DNA from: a virus | IMG/VR virus record: IMGVR_UViG_3300030060_003743 | Span: 1 to 61,212 of that record | Direction: 5' to 3' (one strand) | DNA length: 61,212 nucleotides | Part shown: piece by piece, positions 18,291-27,435 of the stretch | Position numbering within the stretch: position 1 is the stretch's first letter | Layout of the letters: the number at the start of each line of letters is the position of its first letter | Position numbers and translations under genes: made by a program | The notes under the pieces: model-generated | Database searches by the model: none | The model's input: the letters and a program-made list of their open reading frames with translations, nothing else | What the model was told of the DNA's origin: nothing

Positions 18291-19209
18291 CTAAAGCACC
18301 CTCTAAAAAAATAATCCACTGCACTGCTTTTTTGTCCCAGTGGTAAAACCTTTTTGTGTACTCTTGTTGTAAGCACAAATGATCATATATAAAATCTTCA
18401 TGCAAATGATCCATGCCAACTTTGATTGCATGAGCAAAGTTTTGCGCTAGTTTAGTGTAATTGTCAGTGTAATTCACATATATAGGAAATTCAGCACAAG
18501 TTTCAAACAACGCGCCATAGTTTGTTACCACACAATATAGACCTGCAGCCATGGCTTCTAAAGCTGATATGCAAGATGTTTCTTGCCAGATGCTAGGGTA
18601 AGCAAACATATGATAATCACTTAATTTGTCCAAAATAACCTCGTTTGGTTGATATCCGATGTAGTTAACATTTGGTAATATTTTTGCTTGATCAATTAAT
18701 TTTGACCAATCGTCTTGATTATTTTTGTTGAATTCTTCCCCGTATATCTCACAACTACTGTATACATCTAATGTAATATTTTCATCTTTTAAATATTGCA
18801 TGGCTAACAAAAGCACATTTAACCCACGCCAAGGAGTTGGTTGAAACACTAATCGTAGTGTCTCGCCTTTTTTGTACCTTCGTAAGTGTGGAAAGTGAGT
18901 AACGCCATTTTTTATAACATGACACTTTTCTGTTGGTACGTCATAAAGCATTCTATACTTTTCATAATTCCAATGTGAATTGAACACATACCAATCGTAA
19001 ACGTCATGGTTTCTTTTATCTTCGAAAAAAGGTTTTATATTAGGCTGGTCGTAACTATTTTTTTGCCATAAGATATTAATCTTGTTTTTATCTACGGGCA
19101 CTTTACCCGGCACTGATGTACAGATTTGAAAGTTGTCTAACAGGTTTTTATCTACATACTTATGTAAAAACTCTAATTGTAGTTCTGTGCCACCTTTAGG
19201 CTCAATCAT
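18274..19209 (-). CDS. GT-B glycosyltransferase (GT4-like), 311 aa
   Basis: The C-terminal half shows the donor-binding features of GT4-type enzymes: PTPWRGLNVLLLAM near residues 125-138, then YPSIWQETSCISALEAMAAG with the conserved E-x7-E pair. The N-terminal acceptor domain is short. The start is the ATG at 19209 with GGGGAGACGA upstream; a TTG at 19221 also exists. It is followed at once by the GT-A gene. Likely glycosylates a capsid or tail component or modifies host polysaccharide; the acceptor cannot be read from sequence. Confidence 0.85.
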   Translation of the reverse strand: MIEPKGGTELQLEFLHKYVDKNLLDNFQICTSVPGKVPVDKNKINILWQKNSYDQPNIKPFFEDKRNHDVYDWYVFNSHWNYEKYRMLYDVPTEKCHVIKNGVTHFPHLRRYKKGETLRLVFQPTPWRGLNVLLLAMQYLKDENITLDVYSSCEIYGEEFNKNNQDDWSKLIDQAKILPNVNYIGYQPNEVILDKLSDYHMFAYPSIWQETSCISALEAMAAGLYCVVTNYGALFETCAEFPIYVNYTDNYTKLAQNFAHAIKVGMDHLHEDFIYDHLCLQQEYTKRFYHWDKKAVQWIIFLEGALDARPK

Positions 19210-19393
19210 TCGTCTCCCCAAACAAATCTAATTTTGGAACTATAATAGTAACATCACGTTGAATATCTTCTTCTTTAGTAGAAGTGTTCGGATCTTTTAT
19301 GTCCTCTTGAGCTTGTTCCTCTGAGGCATATTCAAGACCTGACTTTTTGTTTGTGATTTTAGTTTTTGATTCACAATCTATAGTAATCGTCAT
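19202..19393 (-). CDS. Small acidic hypothetical protein, 63 aa
   Basis: A charged protein (many Glu, Asp, Lys, Thr) with no motif. It overlaps the glycosyltransferase start by 8 bases and follows the virion gene at 19403-19744 by 9 bases, so it is embedded in the operon. The function is unknown. Confidence 0.55.
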   Translation of the reverse strand: MTITIDCESKTKITNKKSGLEYASEEQAQEDIKDPNTSTKEEDIQRDVTIIVPKLDLFGETND

Positions 19394-19402
19394 GGCTGTA
19401 TT

Positions 19403-19744
19403 TTAACCATTTTCTTGCGATCTGTCTAATTGAGCGTAGGAGATTACTCCAGACAGTTTCGCAGCTGTTTCTGCAGTCATTTTTAATATATCGCCTTCTT
19501 CTAATACTAACGTATTGGTAATAATATCGGTCGTGCTTGTAGCAGCAATGTCTTGATTACCAATGACATGCGTAGCTGATGCAGAAGTATCTGTTAGTTT
19601 TGTGGTCAAAGTCACTGCACTACTGTGTATGTTGACTGCTTGTATTTGTTTAATTAATAATCTTGCGTTGCTAGGTGCAGTTAACACCGAAGTTTCGTCA
19701 GTATTTGCCAGGGTGAAACCTTGATTTTTATATTGAATAGTCAT
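19403..19744 (-). CDS. Small virion-type beta protein, 113 aa
   Basis: A Thr/Ser/Ala-rich beta-strand protein (TLTTKLTDTSASATHV, residues 60-80) with the look of a phage decoration or tail-completion protein. Its ATG overlaps the stop of the 54-residue gene as ATGA, indicating coupled translation. No family name is offered. Confidence 0.6.
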   Translation of the reverse strand: MTIQYKNQGFTLANTDETSVLTAPSNARLLIKQIQAVNIHSSAVTLTTKLTDTSASATHVIGNQDIAATSTTDIITNTLVLEEGDILKMTAETAAKLSGVISYAQLDRSQENG

Positions 19745-19905
19745 GATATAAACCAGTTAAAAGCATCTTGCTCATTTTTTAAATCAGTTTGAAAAGAAAA
19801 ATTTAGTTGATTTTTTAGAGTATTTAAGGACTCAAGTATTTGTCTTTGGTTACTAACATCGTACTCATCTTTAGGTTCGGGTATTGTTACAATTATTTTT
19901 GCCAT
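19741..19905 (-). CDS. Tiny protein, 54 aa, between virion genes
   Basis: An ORF from ATG at 19905 to TGA at 19741 encodes a 54-residue charged protein beginning MAKIIVTIPEP and ending NWFIS. It overlaps the upstream stop as TAATG and the downstream start as ATGA, the same tight coupling seen across this operon, which supports it being real. No known domain; small tail or assembly accessory is a guess. Confidence 0.65.
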   Translation of the reverse strand: MAKIIVTIPEPKDEYDVSNQRQILESLNTLKNQLNFSFQTDLKNEQDAFNWFIS

Positions 19906-22070
19906 TATCTTCTACCGTCTGGTTGTATGTCTGCTCTAAAAGAACCAAATCTCCAGTTCTCATCAGTTGTGGTGTTTTCTATTCTTAAAGCCACCAATCG
20001 ACCTCTAGTTCTAGTGTCTATTTTTTTAGTTGATGATGTTACTGTAAAAGGACCTAGAAGTGAACTAGCTTTTGTTTCACTTGGAAAATCTTTTATCTTT
20101 AAAGTAACAGTAGCGTTACCGCTTAAAACTTTAAAATCTGGTATAAATCTTTTTACTTTCATCATAAATTCGCCTTGTCCGCCATCTACAAAAGCAAAAT
20201 CACCAGATTCGATAAACGCATCAATGCTGGCAGTAGCGTTACCATTTTGATCTGATTGATTAACACCTTTTTCATGTTGATAAGTGGTTGTTGCACCATT
20301 GGTTGTGCTTACACCTTGAATGGTTGGAAAGGTAGGCGCAGTAGAAGATGCAAACTCTGTCGCTATCGGCTTGTCAAATAAATACTTGTCAGCATAAGTT
20401 GTTCTAGCTAACGAACTGGTAGTCCATACCCCTTCTCTATAGTTGAACGTAACACATCTATCAATTGAATTTGAACCTGCTTTAGGGTAAAACCAATTTA
20501 TTTCCGTGAAAAGAGAATTATAATTACTATAAACTATTTCACCTGAGTCATAGTTAATACCTAAGTCGTCGGTATTAACATTCGTAAACACAAAATCTTC
20601 TACTGAACATGGTAAGCGTTTTACTGTGCCGTCAAACACAAAAAAGCCTCCAGATTCACCCATCCAATACACAGCACCATCTACATACACTAGGGCATGT
20701 TGACCAATTAAACCGCAGTTAGAACCCACCTGTTGAATACTAAAAGTAAAAGGAGGCCCAACGAACTGCATAGTATAAGCAGAGGTATCGGTTAATATTA
20801 AGATATAATCTTTGGCCCTAGTTGCCCCAACAATTCTACTACCGGAGTCTAATCTAAACGTGCCTGCTGTATTTGTTGATACAGGCGTGTAATCAGTTCT
20901 ATCTTCTTGATCACTAAAACGAATAAACATTTTGTCTTGTGTTGTGCCAGTGCCTATTGTGGTCTCTGTGCCTAAGTGTATCAAGTGTCTGTCTCGACCT
21001 GATACTAATGACATAACACTTTTGGTTGGATTATTACTACTGGCAGTTGCTCTTGTGGTTAAACCACTGGTTGGATTCCATTCAAAAGTTTTACCATCGT
21101 GTACTGTAACAATCAGTATTGTGCCAAAATTGTCTAACGCAAAATTAGCAGGTTCTAAAGTTACATCTGTAGTTGCTGATGCGTTACCCCAAGCAACAAA
21201 GTTAGTCGCATCGGTAACGACTGCCTCATCATCGTGTGCTGCACGAGTTGAACCCAAAGCCGCTCTAGTAATGCCTGTTAAATCATTACTAGAAATGCCT
21301 GTGTAAGTGATTAATTCTGAACCGACTAAAATGTGTCCAGATGAACTAAAACCAGATGTTGATGTTAAAGTCACCGCAGTGCCAGAACCTCCAGTACCAG
21401 CTGTATTGTCACCCAACGCACCGTTTAAATCATTCTTAGTTAAAGCTATTGTTTCACCACCCCATTGTGCCACACCCCAACCATAACCTGCGGTTGCTTG
21501 AGCTGGACCAAATTTAACATATGGATTTACATTACACCCTGTTGCACCAGTTACACCAGCCCCAGATTCTACTTTACTCATGGTGACGGTAAATGTGTCA
21601 GTTGCTCGTGTAACCACTTCAAACGTATTATCAGTAAAATCTGTTGCTACAAAACCCGTGCCACTACCTGGAATAGTCATATTACTAAAAGTAAATAGAT
21701 CACCTACAGCCAAACCATGTGCCGTTTTGTTTACCGTTAAAGTAGCTGAATTGTTGGTAGTCGTATAAGTGCAAGAAGTTAATGCGGTATCCAGCGGTGT
21801 TACGTCATAGTAAGCACCTCCATAATAAAGAACCAAAACTTTATTGGTAGCTATTGCTAAATACTTATTACCATCCAAGTCAGTCCAGTTGTGTGTGTCT
21901 CTTGCAGCACCAGCTATAGTATTTGCAGTTAGCTTCTCCCAACCACCGATCTTTTCTGGTTCGCCGTACCTAAATCTTACAAAGTCGCCATCAATCCATG
22001 TGCTTTCCGCAACGGATTCACTCATTTGTTTGTTAAAACCTGGTTTAAATGGCACTTTAATTAATGGCAT
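19905..22070 (-). CDS. Tail stabilisation-type virion protein (P22 gp10-like in role), 721 aa
   Basis: The N-terminus (MPLIKVPFKPGFNKQMSES, then WIDGDFVRFRYGEPEKIGGW) is a hallmark of large marine podovirus tail proteins; the body is long, beta-rich, with repeated Thr/Asn/Gly strands like a propeller (residues 60-560). By size and neighbours it may be the equivalent of the P22 packaged-DNA stabilisation or T7 tail-tube B protein. The oxygenase/desaturase cassette lies directly upstream, so late transcription likely covers both. Confidence 0.75.
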   Translation of the reverse strand: MPLIKVPFKPGFNKQMSESVAESTWIDGDFVRFRYGEPEKIGGWEKLTANTIAGAARDTHNWTDLDGNKYLAIATNKVLVLYYGGAYYDVTPLDTALTSCTYTTTNNSATLTVNKTAHGLAVGDLFTFSNMTIPGSGTGFVATDFTDNTFEVVTRATDTFTVTMSKVESGAGVTGATGCNVNPYVKFGPAQATAGYGWGVAQWGGETIALTKNDLNGALGDNTAGTGGSGTAVTLTSTSGFSSSGHILVGSELITYTGISSNDLTGITRAALGSTRAAHDDEAVVTDATNFVAWGNASATTDVTLEPANFALDNFGTILIVTVHDGKTFEWNPTSGLTTRATASSNNPTKSVMSLVSGRDRHLIHLGTETTIGTGTTQDKMFIRFSDQEDRTDYTPVSTNTAGTFRLDSGSRIVGATRAKDYILILTDTSAYTMQFVGPPFTFSIQQVGSNCGLIGQHALVYVDGAVYWMGESGGFFVFDGTVKRLPCSVEDFVFTNVNTDDLGINYDSGEIVYSNYNSLFTEINWFYPKAGSNSIDRCVTFNYREGVWTTSSLARTTYADKYLFDKPIATEFASSTAPTFPTIQGVSTTNGATTTYQHEKGVNQSDQNGNATASIDAFIESGDFAFVDGGQGEFMMKVKRFIPDFKVLSGNATVTLKIKDFPSETKASSLLGPFTVTSSTKKIDTRTRGRLVALRIENTTTDENWRFGSFRADIQPDGRR

Positions 22071-22074
22071 AATA

Positions 22075-22665
22075 CTAAGTATATTGCTTACCGTTCATCC
22101 AAGCAACCACTGCGTGTCGTTGCCCTTCATACACTGTTTCGCACCCGTGCAAGGTCCATGAGGGAAATATAATAATATTACCTTTTTCTTGTGGTGGAAA
22201 AAACTTTTCACCAACACCATTAACAAGGTAAAAAAGACCACCTTTAAAATTATCGTTTAACACGGTAAGACAAGTAAGTTTACGCACATAGTCTTGATTT
22301 GTTTTAAACGAATAGTCAACATGTGTTGTGTATTTACCGTTACGCTTATATATTAAGTATTCCGACTGGCTACAGTAACTTAGATCATATTTCCAATTTT
22401 GAAAATTAGCATCTAAAGATGCAGTAACTAAATACGATGTAATTCCAGTATATGTAGGCAGTTGTATTGTTTTAACATCTCTAGTTTTCTTCTTAACTTT
22501 TTCATCATAATTTTTTTGTTTTTTATTTTCTATTTCAACTTTTGCTGGTTCAGCTTTTTTTGAACTCCACTTATTGTAATAATAATCACAAACATCGTGA
22601 GGTATACCTTCATCTTTTTGATAAATCCAACAAGGCACATGTAAATTATCTTCTTTGTCTTTCAT
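22075..22665 (-). CDS. 2OG-Fe(II) oxygenase (prolyl-hydroxylase-like), 196 aa
   Basis: A non-haem iron dioxygenase with the facial triad H115-x-D117 (THVDYSF), H173 (WTLHGCE) and the 2-oxoglutarate-binding R183 (GQRHAVV). The FPSW strand before H173 and KGGLFYLV at 141-148 are typical of the prolyl 4-hydroxylase family. The first 65 residues are a charged extension with a Lys-rich stretch. It would hydroxylate a protein side chain or a small substrate. A second enzyme of the same family lies just upstream. The substrate is unknown. Confidence 0.85.
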   Translation of the reverse strand: MKDKEDNLHVPCWIYQKDEGIPHDVCDYYYNKWSSKKAEPAKVEIENKKQKNYDEKVKKKTRDVKTIQLPTYTGITSYLVTASLDANFQNWKYDLSYCSQSEYLIYKRNGKYTTHVDYSFKTNQDYVRKLTCLTVLNDNFKGGLFYLVNGVGEKFFPPQEKGNIIIFPSWTLHGCETVYEGQRHAVVAWMNGKQYT

Positions 22666-22673
22666 ATTTTCTC

Positions 22674-23357
22674 CTAAAATGCAGGTACTACAATATCATC
22701 ACTAAGATCTTCTTTAGCAACATTAACAGCTTCCCAATTAAAAAAATGTGTAATGCAGTATCGACCATCACCAAATGTAGCATCTTCAAACATTTTTACT
22801 GCAAAAACTTGATGCTCTAAATAACTTGGAAACATAACCATGCGGTTTGACAAACACTTTATGTTTTGGTTTGATTGTGTAAATTTAAAATTGCCGCCTT
22901 TATATTTTTTTGGTTCTTTGTGTAGCCATATAACAAATGTAAATTGTGTGCCATCGGAGTGTGGTTTATATTCTTGATCTTCATCGTAATAACTTACCAT
23001 AGTTGCATCGGTGTTAGTGCCAGCATAATTATCGTGATGTAAAGGCATAGCCTTTTTAACAAGGTCTTTAAACTCTTGTGACCTTTGTTTATACAAACAA
23101 TTTAAAATATGTGAGAACTGTTTACCTTTCGGTGTGTACAAATCCCAAAGGTAAAATCTAAATGAATTTGATTTTGATACACCTTTTTCATCATGGGCCA
23201 CCACAGTATTCTCTGCTTTTTCTATTGTGGCAACATCACGACTTGTGTAAAAATCTATTTCTTTCCATACATTAATAAGCTCTTCTTCAGTATACCAGTT
23301 GTCTATTTGTAAGTATGGATATAAAGGGTCTTTACCTATTTTAATTTTCCAAGACAT
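22674..23357 (-). CDS. 2OG-Fe(II) oxygenase (prolyl-hydroxylase-like), 227 aa
   Basis: The iron site is H133-x-D135 (YKPHSDGTQF) and H182 (YLEHQVF), with R199 (GDGRYCI) placed to bind 2-oxoglutarate. KGGNFKF and MVMFPS are the usual core strands. It starts within the end of the desaturase gene (22-base overlap), so the two are cotranslated. It differs from its neighbour at 22075-22665 outside the core, so the pair look like distinct enzymes, not a recent duplicate. Known phage members are widespread in marine viruses, mostly without a proven substrate. Confidence 0.87.
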   Translation of the reverse strand: MSWKIKIGKDPLYPYLQIDNWYTEEELINVWKEIDFYTSRDVATIEKAENTVVAHDEKGVSKSNSFRFYLWDLYTPKGKQFSHILNCLYKQRSQEFKDLVKKAMPLHHDNYAGTNTDATMVSYYDEDQEYKPHSDGTQFTFVIWLHKEPKKYKGGNFKFTQSNQNIKCLSNRMVMFPSYLEHQVFAVKMFEDATFGDGRYCITHFFNWEAVNVAKEDLSDDIVVPAF

Positions 23358-24097
23358 TCTAATTTTTTTAACAAGTTTATCAAAAACTTAATGTGGTCTA
23401 TTTCATACCATTTAACTGCAATTGTCAAATTGCTAGGATTTGCGTGATGATTATTGTGATATGGGTGCATCAAAATAAAAGGTAAATGAATATTTCGTGA
23501 ATTATCATTAGTTTCAAAGTTTTTATATCCAAACCTATGTCCAAAAACATTAACCCAAGAAGCGGCATGTAATGAATATACTGCGGGTAAAGCAAACAGG
23601 TATAACGCTAGTTTAATATTTACTAATATAAAGAACATAACTACGCTCCAATAAATAACATAGTAGTATTTTTTTACAATTACATGGGATTTATCTTTTA
23701 TTAATTTTTTAATTAATTTTGAGCTAATTACAGAATTTTTTTCTGTACCAATCCAAAACCAAGTTCGCCAACCATTTTCAGCAGGATGCGGGTCTCCGTC
23801 AACGTCAGAATATTTATGATGTGTAGAGTGATTTGCTGCCCATACCATGGGTGGTCCTTGTAAGCCAAAGATAGCACATGCGTTTAAAAACAATTCTAAT
23901 GGTCTAGCGACTGTAAAAGCACCATGTGACAAATATCTATGACAATATCCCTCTATGCCTAACTTTGCAAAAAACACAATACCTAACAAAGTAAACCATA
24001 AATAAGTTAAATCCCATAAATAAAAAAGACCTATTATAGCAAATAGGTGCATGAGACCTTGTGATACTAATAATTTGTGATGATCTGTTAAATTCAT
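23336..24097 (-). CDS. Membrane fatty acid desaturase, 253 aa
   Basis: All three histidine boxes of the acyl-CoA/acyl-lipid delta-9 type desaturases are present and in order: HRYLSH (53-58), HSTHH (90-94) and HNNHH (214-218), plus the GHRFGY segment near 187-192. Four hydrophobic segments flank them (about 12-48, 62-84, 145-172). The enzyme would insert a cis double bond into fatty acyl chains using di-iron and electrons from a host donor. It is overlapped by the cupin gene (ATGA) and by an oxygenase. A desaturase in a tail-gene operon is unusual; it likely adjusts host membrane fluidity or lipid A during infection (inference). Confidence 0.93.
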   Translation of the reverse strand: MNLTDHHKLLVSQGLMHLFAIIGLFYLWDLTYLWFTLLGIVFFAKLGIEGYCHRYLSHGAFTVARPLELFLNACAIFGLQGPPMVWAANHSTHHKYSDVDGDPHPAENGWRTWFWIGTEKNSVISSKLIKKLIKDKSHVIVKKYYYVIYWSVVMFFILVNIKLALYLFALPAVYSLHAASWVNVFGHRFGYKNFETNDNSRNIHLPFILMHPYHNNHHANPSNLTIAVKWYEIDHIKFLINLLKKLECLGKLK

Positions 24098-24489
24098 TTA
24101 TAACCTTTAATTAATCTTTGCGATGGTATGATTTTATTATTTACTATGACAGATGTGTTCTGTCTTGTTTTTCCCATAAACATTATAGTGTAAACAGGTT
24201 TTTCAGCGACTATTTTATGAAAATTTTTGTAAGGTAAAAAATTTAACCATCTTTTTTTTGTTTTTTTCCCATTTACTATTTCATCATAAGTGCCCCATAA
24301 CAAAAACGAAATAAAACTTCCTTCATGATTGTGTGGCACTTGTTCAACTGGAAATATTTTAGAAAACAAAATTGTCAAAAAAGGCGTCCAAATACCCCAC
24401 CTTTTTATTGTAAAATTACCAGTTCGAGTTATGACGTGTGTAGCACCTAGCCCAGAGTTTTTATAAATCTTTAAGAAGGACTTTATCAT
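24094..24489 (-). CDS. Cupin-like protein, 131 aa
   Basis: The start is set at the ATG at 24489; an upstream TTG reading (24534) would overlap the previous gene further. The core shows a cupin signature: PHNHEGSFISFLLWGTYDEI (metal-site histidines and a glutamate) followed by FLPYKNFHKIV and PVYTIMFMGKTRQ. This matches a family of single-domain cupins known in phages and bacteria, usually of unknown reaction. It is the first gene of the oxygenase/desaturase block, suggesting a metal-dependent partner enzyme acting on the same substrate class. Confidence 0.7.
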   Translation of the reverse strand: MIKSFLKIYKNSGLGATHVITRTGNFTIKRWGIWTPFLTILFSKIFPVEQVPHNHEGSFISFLLWGTYDEIVNGKKTKKRWLNFLPYKNFHKIVAEKPVYTIMFMGKTRQNTSVIVNNKIIPSQRLIKGYK

Positions 24490-25279
24490 AACCACCACTA
24501 CCATCGTCTTTTGGCACCATGACATATTCCCCAATGTTAGCTTTATTTACACTTTGAGCTATTCGATTGCCATGATTATCATATTTAGGCAGCACTATCT
24601 CTGTGTCGTCTAAATTAGTAAGTTCATCTGCAAAATCAGCTGTGTATTCAACATACAAATCAGAATTATCACCATACACTTGTGTTCTAATTAAATGTGT
24701 AAATAAACGCACAGATACTAATTCTTTTTTATCATTAAATTGAAATTGGTAACTGTCATCAGCGTGTAATTTTTTACTGGCAGATATTGGCATTGCTATG
24801 CTGCTATTTAAACTATTAGCCCACGCAAACACTTTATCGTTTGCACCTTGCACATACACTGATTGTTTTTTTAAATTGTTAAAATCTTTATCAAACATAT
24901 CGGAAATCCTATACACAGATAAGCCCTCTCCAAGAGGTTGCATAGAATAAGCATTATTATCTTTGTAAAAAACTTCAATAGTTTTTGTGGTGTTATCTAA
25001 ATCATAAATATAACGCATGAAGTCTTTGTCTAACAATAAATTGTTTTGTATTTTTGCAACAGAAGCGTGATTAGAGTCAACTGAACATTGATGAATAGTT
25101 AAAACATTTGCATCACCCATGTCTACACCTATCATGTTTACTTCAAAAGGAAATGTTTCGCCAGAAAATTTATCTGTAATTTGTTTTTTTAATTTAACGA
25201 TTTCCGTGTCATCTGGGTTACCCCAGTACGCTCTGTTGATTACCTTTTTGTTTTCAATATAAGCTCTAAATAAATACAT
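24461..25279 (-). CDS. Hypothetical protein between fibre and enzyme genes, 272 aa
   Basis: Mixed alpha/beta, acidic, no recognised motif. Residues 1-30 (MYLFRAYIENKKVINRAYWGNPDD) are unlike the fibres around it. It ends GSGGYDKVLLKDL, inside the cupin start. Its ATG overlaps the stop of the glycine-rich adhesin gene by a single base. It could be a fibre chaperone or tail-tip component because such genes commonly follow adhesins; this is positional inference only. Confidence 0.6.
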   Translation of the reverse strand: MYLFRAYIENKKVINRAYWGNPDDTEIVKLKKQITDKFSGETFPFEVNMIGVDMGDANVLTIHQCSVDSNHASVAKIQNNLLLDKDFMRYIYDLDNTTKTIEVFYKDNNAYSMQPLGEGLSVYRISDMFDKDFNNLKKQSVYVQGANDKVFAWANSLNSSIAMPISASKKLHADDSYQFQFNDKKELVSVRLFTHLIRTQVYGDNSDLYVEYTADFADELTNLDDTEIVLPKYDNHGNRIAQSVNKANIGEYVMVPKDDGSGGYDKVLLKDL

Positions 25280-26178
25280 TACGATACTGCTCCTTGAACG
25301 TTTCCACTACCATCTTCAAATGTTACTTGATTACCAGCTAAATTGATAGCCTTACCTGCTGCTCCACCAGATGCCCCACTGTTGGTTCCGGCTGAACCAG
25401 CTTGTCCAAAGCCACCACCAGATCCCCCAGTACCTGCTGGGCCACCAGATGCCCCGCCACCTTGTCCAGCCGCACTAATGCTTCCCGCTTGTCCTGCTGT
25501 CGCTGCGCCACCACCAGATGCTCCACTAGATCCACCTTGTTGACCTTGGCCTCCGCCTCCGCCACCGCCAGAGAACTGTTGAATTAATTGACCACCTTTA
25601 ACAGGTTGTGTAACTTGAGATCCTTTACCGCCTCCGCCGCCGCCTCCGCCGCCACGGATATTTCCACCATTGTTTTGAATGGTAGTGTTAATTCCTAAAA
25701 CTACAGCAGGCTGTCCCGCTGAACCAGCACCACCCTGTGCGTTTTGACCGCCACCAGCTCCACCAGCTCCACCTCTACCGACAATTTGACTGTTGTTAAT
25801 AATTTTTACAGTGTCTCCAGATGTCCATTGGTTACCTGTGTCAATCGCTGAAGCTCCTGTAGATCCTACAATTGCTTGTACGGTGAGCGTAACATCTGAG
25901 TTACCCGCAGAATAAGTGCCACCTCTATTAGAGAATATGTTGTAACTTTGTGTGGTTGAAGAAATAGTAAGTGCAATTGCCACTCGATTTGTACTGCCAT
26001 AAAACTGAGACACAGCGATCGTGCCACTACTTGGAATACTACCTGCATCACCAGAGGTGCCAGACGGCACATTGTCGCCACCTGCGTAATATTCACTTAA
26101 TGATATTGGATTACTACCTCCAAACTCAGTTTGAATAGCAGAAAACGCTAAGGATGAACCTGCACTAGGTATTGCCAT
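25279..26178 (-). CDS. Glycine-rich tail adhesin-like protein, 299 aa
   Basis: The first 65 residues carry the phage tail motif FSAIQTEFGGSNPISLSEYY. From about residue 130 the protein is built of glycine runs (GGGGGGGGGKG, GGGGGGGQGQQGG, GASGGPAGTGGSGGGFGQ), like the polyglycine-helix sandwich of T2-type gp38 adhesins. That would make it the receptor-binding tip. It directly precedes the uncharacterised 24461-25279 gene and follows an S74 fibre, which fits a tip or fibre-assembly unit. The polyglycine fold is inferred from composition, not from alignment. Confidence 0.75.
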   Translation of the reverse strand: MAIPSAGSSLAFSAIQTEFGGSNPISLSEYYAGGDNVPSGTSGDAGSIPSSGTIAVSQFYGSTNRVAIALTISSTTQSYNIFSNRGGTYSAGNSDVTLTVQAIVGSTGASAIDTGNQWTSGDTVKIINNSQIVGRGGAGGAGGGQNAQGGAGSAGQPAVVLGINTTIQNNGGNIRGGGGGGGGGKGSQVTQPVKGGQLIQQFSGGGGGGGQGQQGGSSGASGGGAATAGQAGSISAAGQGGGASGGPAGTGGSGGGFGQAGSAGTNSGASGGAAGKAINLAGNQVTFEDGSGNVQGAVS

Positions 26179-27397
26179 TTTCTAACTTCTCCACTTTCTT
26201 TTCTAATTCTTTAATCGCTTCTATAAGAACACCGACTAAATTACCGTATGCAACAGACATATACTCGCCTTTATCGTGTACGACCTGTGGCATAACTTTT
26301 TGTATTTCTTGTGCTATGACCCCTGTGCCCTCTCTACCCTCTCTGGTAAAGGTAACACCTCGCATTTCTTTTACTCTGTCTAAAGCGTTTTTAATTGTTT
26401 CAATGTCATCTTTTAATCTTTCATCAGAAAAAGCCGTGACATCATTATTAAAAGTAGCTGCACCTGCAGCACTCATATCTAGTGTTAGAGCGGTAATTGT
26501 TGAACCACCATCGTTGCCTTTAAAAATCATGTCCTTATCACTCACAGCACTTTGAATTACAAAGTCTGATGAGCTATTTTGTAATCGACCTATCTCAGTG
26601 CCTGCGTCTTTAAAAATAATATCTGCACCATCTGCATCTAGTATAACGTCTCCTGGCGAATCTAAAATCATGTCAGAGCCGCTATGTAAAGATTGATCTC
26701 TTGTTTTAAACTGCCAACCAACTGTACTATCTCCTGAATAAACTAATGTAAATGCTGCTCTTTCGTTAGCCACCACTAAATCAGAACTAGCTCCATTTAT
26801 ATTAGAACTGTTACGACCGACAGTTAAATTGTTAGAGTCAAACGTATTTTCAGAATCAAGAAAAGTTACTTCATCTCCCGCAGCTGGTGAGGCAGGTAAG
26901 GTAATAGTTCTTGCTCCACCTGAAGTATCTACTAATATTTGTGCTCCAGCTTGCACGGTTTCATTTGCACTAATTACACGCCAAAATCTTGTTTCTTGAT
27001 CTTTTACTATATCTGTGCCATTGGAGTGGCAGACATAGTGGTTTCCTTCACAAAGTAAAAAACCAGTTTGACTAGTGACTTTAAAAGTTAAAGTATTACC
27101 ATCGTGATTTGTGCCATCAAATATATTAAAAAACTTTTCTATACTAGCAGGCATATTTACTGTTCTATTTGCAGCTAATGTTCCTGTAAATTTAAGAGTC
27201 ATGTTTCTAGCATTAGATACCGCGGCATTAGACATAACTAACGTAACATCAGATGAAGCCACATCTATTTCCTGATAACCTGCGATCGCTTGTTGTATGA
27301 CGTTAAAATTAGTATTGGTTTTATCACCCCATGTGCCTGGATTTTCTCCAGTAGCCATAAGTTCTATTTTTAAATCGCTTGAAAATGTTGATGCCAT
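26165..27397 (-). CDS. Tail fibre with C-terminal S74 chaperone, 410 aa
   Basis: The N-terminus (STFSSDLKIELMATGENPGTWG) is a tail-attachment motif. Residues 200-320 are beta-repeat shaft (ADGADIIFKDAGTEIGRL). From about residue 325 the peptidase S74 intramolecular chaperone starts (FSDERLKDDIETIKNAL), with the serine expected to cleave the chaperone off after trimer folding. The C-terminal coiled coil is ELEKKVEKLEN. Overlaps the adhesin gene by 14 bases. A paralogue with nearly the same chaperone lies at 27795-29972. Confidence 0.87.
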   Translation of the reverse strand: MASTFSSDLKIELMATGENPGTWGDKTNTNFNVIQQAIAGYQEIDVASSDVTLVMSNAAVSNARNMTLKFTGTLAANRTVNMPASIEKFFNIFDGTNHDGNTLTFKVTSQTGFLLCEGNHYVCHSNGTDIVKDQETRFWRVISANETVQAGAQILVDTSGGARTITLPASPAAGDEVTFLDSENTFDSNNLTVGRNSSNINGASSDLVVANERAAFTLVYSGDSTVGWQFKTRDQSLHSGSDMILDSPGDVILDADGADIIFKDAGTEIGRLQNSSSDFVIQSAVSDKDMIFKGNDGGSTITALTLDMSAAGAATFNNDVTAFSDERLKDDIETIKNALDRVKEMRGVTFTREGREGTGVIAQEIQKVMPQVVHDKGEYMSVAYGNLVGVLIEAIKELEKKVEKLENGNT

Positions 27398-27435
27398 AAT
27401 AGTTACTCTCTTTGTTTAATTCATTATATAGTTCT

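Noticed and set aside
25343-25543. Pro/Ala-rich plus-strand frame opposite the glycine-rich adhesin
   Set aside because: It is the mirror of glycine codons on the opposite strand and has no start signals.
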